DNA of 64,000 bases from Nymphaea colorata (lineage: Eukaryota > Streptophyta > Magnoliopsida > Nymphaeales > Nymphaeaceae). Positions 45,334-55,169 of the stretch are shown here, one piece after another. Within the stretch, counting starts at the first letter, position 1. Every line of letters starts with the position of its first letter. Made by a program: the position numbers and the translations under genes. The notes below the pieces were generated by a model. That model had not been told where the DNA came from. It saw only the letters and a list, made by a program, of their open reading frames with translations, and did no database searches. Location: contig NC_045149.1 of the NCBI RefSeq assembly GCF_008831285.2, positions 22,388,535 to 22,452,534 on the forward strand, given 5' to 3'.

Positions 45334-46547
45334 GCATATACACCTATGATGTTGACACAAGACAAATAGGCGCGTTGAAGGGAGTAGTTGCGTGTTCTTA
45401 CTTTTCCTGACGTTATATGCAAGACTATTAATAATGCTGTTAAAATCATGGTTTTTTTATTGAATAATTTATCCTAAGGAATGAAGAAGTCAGCCAAGTC
45501 AAATACAATTGAAATTTTTAATTGATTAAAATTTTGAATTACAAATTAAAAAGTAAAAGACTAAAAAGAAAAAAAGGAAGAAAAACCAACCAGAACTTAA
45601 GAATACTTTATTGGATTACATATCTTTGTTGTTTATTTAATAGGCAACGTTGAAATGTGGGGAGAATCGGATTATGAAATATATTTTCTGAACAGTACTA
45701 TCCGAATGTGATTTAGGATGGTTTGCTTGGGAGAATTATTATGGCATGATTCGTATTCAAACATATACGGACATGAGCATAAGACCCTCAAAAGACAAGT
45801 TTTGCCAAAATTAGGGGGTGTTTGGCTGACACATCATCATTAAACCCAATTTTATGGAAACGTCACTAATTTTTAGTGAAAATCAGTTTTTTAAAAATTT
45901 GGTGTTTTGACAACCATTTCTTTAATGAGTTTTAAGAACTTGCAAGTGAATGAATTAATTGATTCATTTGCTTGAATGTCATATCTAAAGCTAGGCTTTT
46001 ATATGAATAATATGAGGGGAATCAGGTTTTTCGCACCCTCACGTATAGGTAAAACTTGGTTTTCTTTTAACCATTTTCACAAACTCACTAAAGAAAAAAA
46101 CTTTTGGACGGTGTTTGGATGACATCTCAAAACTAATATTTGATGGCAAAAAAACAAAACAAAACCTCCAATACTAATCTTTGGTTGTCATCCAAAAACT
46201 CCCACAGTTATTTTAGTGAATTTCTATAAATTGGTCTTTTTGTTCTGATAACACACCTAAAACACAGTATTGAGTGAAAACCTACTCTAGCAACTTTACA
46301 TAAGGCATAGCTTTTTTGGGTTGGTAATGGAAAAGTTGACAGATAAGTCATCTATATATACAAGAGGCAAGGTTATTTACTTCCCTTTTGAAAATCAACT
46401 TTTATCAAAGTTCGATTCTTTTTCAAAAAGTAGTTTTGCGGCATCCAACTGACCCATATTCTTCTAAGTCTTCTAATATGCATGGCCACAGGAAAAGAAT
46501 AAAAAACAAAAAATGCATCATTTATGCCTTCAAAGTAATGAAGTAAG
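45334..46547. other. Intergenic and old intron sequence
   Basis: 46240-46547 is intron-like sequence shared with 39470-39690. The remainder is AT-rich with no gene. Confidence 0.5.
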
Positions 46548-46808
46548 TACCTCGTCCTTCCGTTTTGGAAGACACTACGGTCAGGGTAGGGCCAGTAGAT
46601 GCTGGACGTGTTGGGCCCATCATAAATGAAACTCAGCTCATTGTCGTCATTGAAGTGGGCAGAGTAATACCCGCTACTGTAAATGCATAGACCTGGTTAA
46701 TGGCTGCCCTGGCAGCAACGTATCCGTCGGCTGGTCAAAGCTCTGCCACACCACCTTCCTTTCTCCGTCCAACAGCACGAGGTTCCCGTTTTCCCGCAAC
46801 TCCACAAC

Positions 46809-47498
46809 TAGGGCTGCACACGAGCCGAGTCGAGCCCGAGCTTGGCCAGCTTAAGCTCTACTCGGCTCAAAGAGCTCGAGCTCAAACTCGAACTCGAGTC
46901 GAGTTCCCTAACACGAGCTCGAGCTCGACTCGACTATACATAGTCGAGCTCGAGCTTGACTCGTTTAGTTTAGGCATTACCCGCATTGGTCTTCCTCGCC
47001 ATGCTCTCCCTGCTCGAGACTGAGCAGCTCCTTCACCATATCCAAGCTCTCTCTGTCCACCGTGATGTACAGCGCCTTCTCCCTGAGCTTGTTCACCTCG
47101 TTCACCACGGCCGCCCAAATCTCCGCCCTGCCCTCTTTGTGCCGTCAGCATAGACCATCTGCTCGTCTATCCCTGAAGGAAGGACGCGATTCTAGGGCTT
47201 CATTGAGGAGAAGTAAGCCCTAAGATGTGTCCATGTTTCTTTTGTGAAGGGCGGTCATAAGCAAGTCAGAGAGAGAAAGAGAGAGGTTGAAGTGGAAAAC
47301 GAGAGAGAGAGAGGGAGAACACTCTTTCGCTCCAGAACACTCTTTGGCTCGAGCAAAAATCATTGGGTTCTTGAGACCCTCGGCTCACTAAAATAAACTA
47401 AAATAAAGGAGTTGAAGGAACAACTGGAGCTAGGCTAGTTGAGTATAAAAGCTGGCTCGAATTCAAATTCGAGCTACTCTGCTCGTTGTTCAGCACTA
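46809..47498. mobile_element. Non-autonomous hAT element inside a receptor-kinase exon 1
   Basis: The exact octamer tccacaac stands at 46801-46808 and 47499-47506, and the exon continues across it. The left end tagggctgcacacgag and the right end (complement of tagtgctgaacaacgag) are imperfect inverted repeats of the TAGGGCTG type common in plant hAT elements. Near the ends are many gagctcgag-type motifs. The middle is GC-rich and looks like captured coding sequence. Confidence 0.92.
46981..47144 (-). pseudogene. Captured exon-like sequence inside the hAT element, not recognised
   Basis: On the minus strand one frame reads AEIWAAVVNEVNKLREKALY, then ITVDRESLDMVKELLSLEQG. The composition and charge pattern resemble a real alpha-helical protein, and the GC content is far above the element's ends. 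It is bounded by stops (about 47145 and 46978). I do not recognise the source gene. Confidence 0.4.
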
Positions 47499-48119
47499 TC
47501 CACAACCTCCCCTGCACTGTCCGTGTTGGTGGTCGTCCACATGACGCTGCCATCTGCATCCAGCAGGGCGAGGTCGCCTCTTCTTCTCCGGAAGGATAGC
47601 CGAGAGGCCCTGCCGTTTACGGGCCTGTCCCTGTTAGCCATCCAGACGACAGTCGCCTGATGGCTGAGTGTCTCGGCGTACCAGATGGCAAAGGAGAAAG
47701 CATTCTGACCGACTTGCTAGAAACCCGCCTTGAACGTCCCTTTCTCTGAAATGAGGACGTCCATGGAAGGACTCTCCACAGAGAGGAAGCTGCCTCGGTA
47801 GAGAGAATTCAAAGGTCGAGACGAGGCATTAAGGATGAAGGGAAGGGATGTTACTAAGACAAAGAAGAGAGTAAATGCCACCAATTTGGTGCTCCTCATG
47901 AGGAGAACCTAAGATCTCTTTCTCTCTTTCAACGAATCAAGGGAGAGAAGGAAGGACCTCGAAACTAAGCATAGTTAGGGACTTTGGTATCCTGTCAACT
48001 ATTCTTGTCGTGAAATTGGACGTCTTGACCCCCACCCATCCCTTCTCCCTTTCTCCTCTCTTAAATAGGGTGGGCATCAACCCGGTATTAGTAGGTGAAC
48101 CTACTTGTAATGGGTAGGC

Positions 48120-48700
48120 TTGGGCTGAATATTGAGAAAGAAAGAGGATGAAGAAATAAAGGGCGTCAGTCTCTTGTGCGTGACTGGGAGCTGTTGGTGT
48201 TGTCGTCTGTTGCTGATGAGCAGGTGCGTGAGAGAGGGACATCGATTGCTGACCAGCTGGAAAAAGCTGGTGTCGGCTGCTGATGTGCTGATTCCTCCTT
48301 TTGTGCGTTATCATTCTCCCTCAACCGAAGGAGGTGGCTGACGAACTCCTAGCCGAATGAGAAGGTGGAGACTATGCTGTGGCAGCGGCTTAATGAAGAT
48401 ATCAGTGAGCTGGCCTTCGATTGTAACAAATCGATGAATCCAAACAAATGTTGACTCTCTATGAGTCCAAAAATTTGTGTTTTTCTTAGCAAGAAATTGA
48501 CAGCTTGATAGAGACAAAACTAGCCACATTCACAGTGGAGGGATAGGGGTACTTAGCTGTAGAATTTGTTTCGACATATGGAAGACTTGTGGCACTTGTA
48601 AATTCTGTATCTCTTGGATTGTCCAAAAAATCTGCAAATACTTGACACTTAGCGAATCCAATGCCACGTTCGACCTGTGAATCGCATTCAGTCAAAAATG
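48120..48700 (-). mobile_element. Ty1/copia remnant: end of RNase H and start of 3' LTR
   Basis: On the minus strand, 48311-48529 includes FVTIEGQLTDIFIKPLPQHS, the typical C-terminus of copia pol. It is followed by a purine-rich ggttgagggagaatgataac at about 48298-48318, a polypurine tract running into an LTR start (tgataac). Downstream (48120-48310) is probably LTR. Left of it lies the start of a receptor-kinase exon 1 copy. Confidence 0.7.
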
Positions 48701-48719
48701 CGCCCTAAAGAGAATGACT

Positions 48720-50360
48720 CTCTCTGGTGAGTTTGGATGGGGTATCTCCTTCGACAGCAGCTGCGACACTTATTAAATAAGGGGTTCTCACAATTTGAAT
48801 GTCACAATTTTCTTTGTCGCCTTCAGTCAAGTATTGGAGACTCGATTTGACCCGATTCATACATTTAAATCCCACCACTCCACATTTTTTATTTTGTTTT
48901 TTGTCTCTCTTTCTCTTTATATATATATATAATCTTCTTTGTCGTAATGCCAGCAGTGGTTTCCTTAGAAACTCTTGGTGTGTGTTAAAGATGGTTCCCT
49001 TTAAAAAATTCTTGGCTAGTCACCAAATTCTCCCTTGAAAGCTTTCGATATGTCACTGAGAGTTTTTAAGGCATTAAAAACTGAAATGTTAAAAGTTTTG
49101 AGTAAAGGTGGGCTTTGAACTGGGTACCCAACTAACATAAAGTTGATGGTTAAGCTCACCAGATAAGTAACTAAGCCGGTTAGGCTGGGATGCCAGTAAG
49201 GTCTTCATGTCTGTCCTAACCAGCACTATTTTCAAAAGATAGAGAGAAGAGGAGCAAATGCAAGTTAAGGAAGGTGGTGACGGGTGGATACAAAAGCTAG
49301 ACCTCCTAATTTTGCAATAGAAAAATATCGTAAACAAAATTTGATTAAAGTAAATCATGTTTTTATTCAAATTAGTTTTGTAAAAAAAAAAAATCTTCTG
49401 CTATCAAAATACTGATGTTGTATAAGCAATAATTTTTTTATTATTAAAAACATGATTAGAGTAAATTTAAATTCTTCTACTATCAAAATATTGATGTTAT
49501 ATAAGTGTTGACTTTTTATTATAAAAAACATGATTAAAGTAAAAAAAATGATAAGAAGGTTATGTTAAAATGTGAGTAAACATGATAAAAAAGAAGACAA
49601 TAGTGACACACTTTGTGAATGTTGTATAAATCTACCTCAAAAATTAAAGGTTGATGGAAAAATAGTTTTACTTTCTTTTTTTTCCATCCTCACCCCACTC
49701 ACCTATGGGTTCACTATATAGATAATCGTGAGAGAACTCTCAGTCATAGCAATATAAAATACACAATATATAATATATTATTTACTGTGCATGAAAGGAA
49801 AATTCTAGTTCAGATCACGTAAAGAGTATTAAAAGATTATACTTGTAGCCCAAGGGGGTTCGGTATCATGAGGAAGACAGGTTGTTGTTTGGTAGAAAGT
49901 CGTGGTTCAACCTTCTCTAGCATCATTCCCTTGCATAAATCCAAGCAATCTTAGACCCTGGATCCAGGAAAGGGTTGCAGCTATAAAAAAAATTATAATT
50001 AAAGGTAATGCCATATACAATTAATGAAATTACAAAGCATATCAAATTAGAGAACAAAAAACAATAATCAGAAAACTAGTTATCAAGTACTCAGCTTCAT
50101 GGCCAATAATGAGTCTCTAACCTTTGGAAAGAGGAATGCCCAACAAAAGTTAATGAGGAAACCAGCTATACCTAAAATTGACTAAAAATTCGTAGTAAAA
50201 ATGAACAACTGTAAGGAATAAATTACAAAATCTAAAAAAGCAGAAAGTGAAACTTGTGAAACCACACTCATCCTTGTCAGGCTCTACATCACTTTTTCCT
50301 TCGACGTTACGTCTGCTGATTCCAGGAATTTAACTTTAGTGCAAGGCCTCATTCCTTTTC
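48720..50360. other. AT-rich intergenic sequence with a SINE-like patch
   Basis: At 49105-49200 the minus strand has ggcttagttacttatctgg and agttcaaagccc, loosely like SINE A and B boxes. Otherwise no gene. Confidence 0.3.
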
Positions 50361-50362
50361 TT

Positions 50363-50752
50363 TTAGCTGTTTTGTTTCTCTGATTCTAGTGGACACTGGC
50401 TGTCAATTACAACACGGAGCCGTGCCCGTCCTAAGCTATGGCAGATCCTACACCCTCCTCCATAAATTAACGCCTCCTTCATGGTGTTGCATAGTTCCAG
50501 CAGTGCTTCATTGGATGTTCTGTTAATTTGTTTTATGCGATTTTTCCTAACATTCGGTTTGGGCCCCCATTCTTTGCTTATTTTTTTAGACGGAGACTCG
50601 TGAAGGCGTTTATGATGTTGAAATTTTAGGTTCTTCATCCATTGATCTTTAAACCTGTATAAACTAACTGTCACTCTAATTACAAACGTATTGCAACAGA
50701 GGGCTTCTGTTGTGATAATTGTACACCAATTATACACATTGTACCTCATCAC
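50363..50752 (-). other. Unrecognised open frame of 129 codons
   Basis: The frame has balanced composition and a basic middle (KKISKEWGPKPNVRKNRIKQ) followed by EALLELCNTMKEALIYGGG and LGRARLRVV. I do not recognise a family. No introns, neighbours or promoter support it. It could be a transposon remnant or chance. Confidence 0.2.
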
Positions 50753-51600
50753 CTACGGCACTTGCACACGTCCCAGAAACATGGATTTAGGAGATAGTTA
50801 ATTCTTTAAAAGCAGTTGACTCCCTGTTCATTTTGTTTTGGGCCTAGGATGTCCACATTTTGAATGAAAACAGATCCGTGGGTTCAAATAGTCAGCATAT
50901 ACCTATGCTAGGACCTTTCAAGTATCCACTTTGTTCTTAAATTTGAATAGACAGCAAATTAAAAAAAAAAAACCTCCAGATGAAACATTTTTATCAAAAT
51001 AATCTTCATGTTCACGTGATACTGATTCCTCTTTACGATTACATGACAATTATGTTCTTCACAACATAAATTTAATCATTATATTTTAGAAGTTTCTCAA
51101 TGTACAAATGCTTTCATACTTTTTTGCCCTTTTTGTCATGAATCACGCACAGAAATTTGAATGTAAGAAGCGACATACCCACCTTGCTGCTGCAATTTGG
51201 AACTAAATGATTAATGACGCACCATGTATGTTAGTATTGTTTTGATTTTCTGTAACGCAAAGGCCGTGTAACGAAAAACATAACAGTAACACACACAGCT
51301 TTTTCGTAAGGAATGAATCACTAAAGAAGACATTCATTGACACCGTGGTAACACATTGTTTGCGTGCGTTGGTGGAAGAACCCCGCCACGCCCCAGCCCA
51401 GCTCTTGCCTCATGACTCGCTCTCTGTCTCTCTCTCATATGGAGCACGCCAGACCCTCTATTTCACCGGAAAAGGGAGTGCTTTTACAGCCCTCCCTTTT
51501 TCGATAGCAGCTATCAGCCAGTTGATTTGGAGTCTATTCCCTTGCAGAATACTCGAAAAGCAGTGTCAGATAATGCTACTGGGCAGATACATGATAGAGA

Positions 51601-53315
51601 ATGACAAGTAGACATGCCAGATTTCCCAATTCAGATGACGATCAGAATTTGGAGGGTTTTTCCTCAAATGCAAATCGGCAGCGGAGATCCACGAGGGAGC
51701 GGCGTCCCTCAACTAGATATTCCGTACGTGACTATATTTTGTTGATTGACAGTGGTGAGCCTGAATGCTATGAAGAATCTATGCATGATGTGCACAAGGA
51801 AAAGTGGATGAAAGCCATGAAAGATGAGATACAGTCACTTTACGACAACCACACCTTCGAGCTTGTGAAGTTGCCCCAAGGTAAGAGGGCATTGAGAAAC
51901 AAATGGGTTTTTAGAGTGAAGCATGATGAAAGCTCTCTAAACTCAAGATACAAAGCTAGGTTGGTTGTGAAGGGGTTCAATCAGAGGAAGGGAGTTGGCT
52001 TTGACGAGATATTCTTACCGGTGGTCAAGATGTCGTCTATCAGATTTGTTCTCAGTTTGGCAGCCAGTCTTGATTTGGTGATCGAGCAGATGGATGTGAA
52101 GACAGCTTTTCTTCATGGTGATCTTGATGAGGAAATTTACATGATGCAGCCCGAAGGTTTTCTTGTGAAAGGTAAAAAAAACTATGTTTGCAGATTAAAG
52201 AAAACCTTGTATATGCACATAGTCAGTGGTACAAGAAGTTTGAGTCATTTATGGGGGAGTATGGCTACACCAAGACTACCTCAGATCACTGCGTCTTTGT
52301 GAAGAAATTTTCAGGTGATGATTTTGTCATTTTGTTGATTTATATTGATGACATGCTTATTGTTGGTAATAATATATCGAGATTTCAAGCTTGAAAAAGG
52401 AGTTGCAAGTCTTTTGCTATGAATGACTTAGGATCTGCTAGTCAGATTTTGGGTATGAAGATCACGCAAGATAGAAATCGAAGAAGCTATAGCTATCTCA
52501 GGAGAAGTACATTGAGAATGTACTTCAAAGATTTCACATAGACAAGGCAAAGCCCGTTAGCACCCCTCTTGCAGCGCATTTCAAGTTGAGCACCAAGCAG
52601 AGTCCAAAGACAAATTTAGAAAAGGAAGATATGGAGAAGATTCCTTATGCCTCAGCCACAGGTAGTCTGATGTATGCTATAGTATGTATTGGACCTGGTA
52701 TTGCTCATTCAGTTGGAGTTGTTAGTCGGTTTGTCTCAAATCTATGAAAGAAACACTGGAAAGCAGTTAAATGGATTTTGAGATATCTTCGTGGGACTAG
52801 CAGTTTTGTACTTTGTTTTGGGGTAGAAAAATCTATTCTTGTTGGCTATACAAATTCAGACATGGCATGAGACATTGATGGGAGATGATCTATATCCGGA
52901 TATTTATTGACATATGCAGGTGGTGCAGTTTCTTGACAATCCAGACTTCAAAAACGTATAGCATTATCTACTACTGAGCAGAGTTTATTGCAGCTACAGA
53001 AGCGAGCAAGGAGTTACTATGGATGAAGATGTTCAAGCAAGAACTTCAGTTCAGTCAAGACGAGTATGTGCTTTACTATGACAGTTAGAGTGTTATTCAC
53101 CTTTGAAAGAATTCTACTTTTCATGCAAGGTCAAAGCACATAGACATGAGGTATCATTGGATACGTGATGTTCTAGAGTCGAAGCAGCTTGGTCTTGATA
53201 AAATCCATACAGATAACATGCAGATATGATGACGAAGTCTTTACCTAAAGAGAAACATGACATGTGTAGAGACTTAGTTGGGATGACTGCCTTTAGGGCA
53301 GTATATTAATTTTTG
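51601..53315 (+). pseudogene. copia reverse transcriptase and RNase H, broken
   Basis: 51601-52200 is open and carries the conserved start of copia RT (NKWVFRVKHDE, YKARLVVKGFNQ). After LKKTLY, a short deletion removes the GLKQAPR-type block and shifts the frame. The RT continues in another frame (52188-52394: QWYKKFESFM, CVFVKKFSGDDF, YIDDML). Several stops follow in the RNase H part (52860-53230). Not functional. Confidence 0.88.
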
Positions 53316-53361
53316 TTCATTTTGTAGGTATGTTCCCTCACTTGAGGCTGGAGGGGGAGTT

Positions 53362-53981
53362 TGTTGGGTCGGGTCCAGCCTCAAGGAGGACCCGATCCGG
53401 CCCGTCACTTAAGTGACAGACAGAGGAAAAAGGGAGGGCACCCGATGGTGCCCCCCATCTCTCTCACGTCTCTCTCTCTCTTAGTTTTTTTCTTTTGGGG
53501 AAGAGAAAGAGGAGTTCTCTTGTAACTGCACAACAAGAGGAGAGAAGGAGAAGAGGAAGGCAAGGAAGAGAAGGCTACGAGCACTTGGCTTGAGCAAGAT
53601 TTGATATCGAGGAGGAAGCCAGACGCATCTCCTCCCAATCCACGATTTCTGCATTCCATCGGTGATATTCTTCTTGCTTATCTCATATTGTTTTAATGAG
53701 ATATTATTGTTTGAGGGTTGGCTTTGTGTAGCCCCTCGTGAGATAACTTCTATTATTGATTATAGTGGATTGTTTTTGAGTCGTATTTACTCCGTTGTTT
53801 TTTACCCTCATTGTTTTGAGGGGTTTTTCGACGTAAAAATTTCTCGTGCTGTTTGTGATTATGATTAGTTTGGTTGGATTGTTTGGCTGTTGATTCGTTG
53901 CTCATTGTATAATTTATTTGGGTTATAGTTTGTAGTTGAATTATTTTAGTAGATTTGTGTCCAATCCTTTTTATCCCAACA
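53362..53981 (+). repeat. 3' LTR of the copia element
   Basis: 620 bases, beginning tgttgggtcgggtcc and ending atcccaaca, i.e. TGTTGGG...CCCAACA ends. It directly follows the polypurine tract. It contains a pyrimidine-rich stretch and gttctcttgtaactgcac-type leader sequence. Confidence 0.85.
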
Positions 53982-53984
53982 AGG

Positions 53985-54086
53985 ATGACTTGTCGTCCTC
54001 TATTTCGCTGGAAAATAAAGGCTTTTGAGAGCTAGGATGACTTCTTGTCCTCTGTTTCGATGGAAAATGAGGGCTTTTGAGAGCCC
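53985..54086 (+). repeat. Two tandem copies of a unit of about 51 bases after the copia LTR
   Basis: aggatgactt starts both units (53982 and 54034), with tttcgctggaaaat/tttcgatggaaaat and ggcttttgagag in each. More diverged ggc-ttcaagagccc pieces continue to about 54190. Confidence 0.75.
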
Positions 54087-54199
54087 CATTTTTTTCCAGT
54101 GAAATGAGGGCTCCGAACGCCCTTTGTTTCAGCGGGAACAAGGGCCTTCAAGAGCCCACTTTCTTCTCGGCAAATTGAGGGCTTCTAAAACCCTTTTTC

Positions 54200-54789
54200 A
54201 GAATCGCATGGACTTCGAAGCCCTGTCGGCTGGCCGGAAAGGTCGTCTTTGTAGACCTTTCTAGCGGGCTTGTTCGGTGGAAAGTAAAAGTGCCCTATCA
54301 CACACACACACAGAGAAAGAGAGAGAGAGAATGTAAATGCACAGCTCTAGCTTTTTTTTTTTTTGGGTTTACTTAGGCATTGATCGTTAAGTAGAGAAGC
54401 TGCACAACTCTGGTTACAGGCTTCAGAGTGGTTGTAAATGGTCAGGTTCAGGTTGACCAGCACTTAATGAATTTGGCCGCCTTATATAATAAGGGTTAAG
54501 CAGTTCCAACTAGAAGCAAAGTTGAACCATACTTTTTCAAACTGAATCTGGGATGAAGCGGAAGAACCAAACCCAATTTTATCAAGTCCAAATAAGACAG
54601 TGATTAAGTGAGCCTGATTACCGAATGATCAAGAAATTAAAGCTCACAAAGACTGACAAGCCTTACCAAGATGGGACCAATGGAAAGCTCAGACAGCCGA
54701 ATGATAAAAGAAATAACTTGATTCAAAGGTCTGAGTCTTACTCTAGTTCTTTCGATCGACAAAAACTGGCAGTGCAGTTTTCAATTTGG
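54200..54789. other. Intergenic sequence
   Basis: A short (CA)n(GA)n run at 54299-54332; no gene. Confidence 0.4.
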
Positions 54790-55165
54790 TTTAACATTAA
54801 TTTTTTTTGGGGAGGTGATAGACTAAGATGGCGTAGAGCAGCTGGAGGAAGGTAAGAACAAGTAGAATGATGGCAGCAGCAACCGTGCAGTACGCCCACG
54901 GGCTCCTGAAATAAGTGCGCTTCAGGTCAGCCCCACCATGAAATCCATTTCTGCTGACAGTGCTCATTAATGTTTTTTCGAATCTCCGAGAGCATGTCGA
55001 TCCCATACGTGTCTCCTAGACCGAGACAATTGAAGAACACAACGACGTCGTCGTGGCTGCCGAGCTGATTGTCGATCATTCCCTGGGAAGTCAAGGCTCG
55101 GTGTCGGCAGCAGTGAGCACCAGGTCGCTAAGAAGTCGGAAGTACGATGACACCGGCTGCCCGTG
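54790..55165 (-). pseudogene. DUF247 (UPF0481) protein, C-terminal fragment
   Basis: Minus-strand pieces read SSYFRLLSDLVLTAADTE, then MIDNQLGSHDDVVVFFNCLG, then LKRTYFRSPWAYCTVAAAII and LVLTFLQLLYAIL. This is the ordered end of a DUF247 protein, including its single C-terminal membrane span. Frames shift near 55090 and 54945 and a stop follows TADTEP, so it is dead. It is probably not from the same copy as 9303-9797, which lies 45 kb away on the other strand. Confidence 0.72.
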
Positions 55166-55169
55166 GCGG

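Larger units (their letters stand above)
46548..47899 (-). pseudogene. Exon 1 of another receptor-kinase paralogue, split by a hAT insertion
   Basis: It starts MRSTKLVAFTLFFVLVTS (47899), a signal peptide very like that of the intact gene. A premature TAG replaces the Tyr of GFYQVG near 47716. The B-lectin sequence resumes in pieces and is interrupted at 46809-47498 by a transposon with the 8-base duplication tccacaac. A further deletion lies near 46685-46700. The 3' end keeps FQNGR-type sequence and a donor-like gtacct at 46548. No exon 2 of its own follows; the next exon 2 downstream (43321-44820) has its own exon 1 scrap at 45301, so these are two different gene copies. Confidence 0.85.
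51510..53981 (+). mobile_element. Ty1/copia element, 3' half with LTR, defective
   Basis: From the integrase/RT junction on, the plus strand encodes copia pol. Reverse transcriptase begins WMKAMKDEIQSL, with VKTAFLHGDLDEEIY and active site YIDDMLIVG. RNase H-type SWQSRLQKR and ALSTTE follow in broken frames. The region ends with HTDNM and a polypurine tract (ggctggagggggagt). The 3' LTR follows. No 5' LTR, gag or integrase core is seen; homology fades near 51510. Confidence 0.9.

Noticed and set aside
43321-47899. A single receptor-kinase gene joining exon 1 at 46548-47899 to exon 2 at 43321-44820
   Set aside because: Exon 2 has its own exon 1 scrap at 45301-45333, and both parts carry stops and frameshifts, so these are two dead copies.
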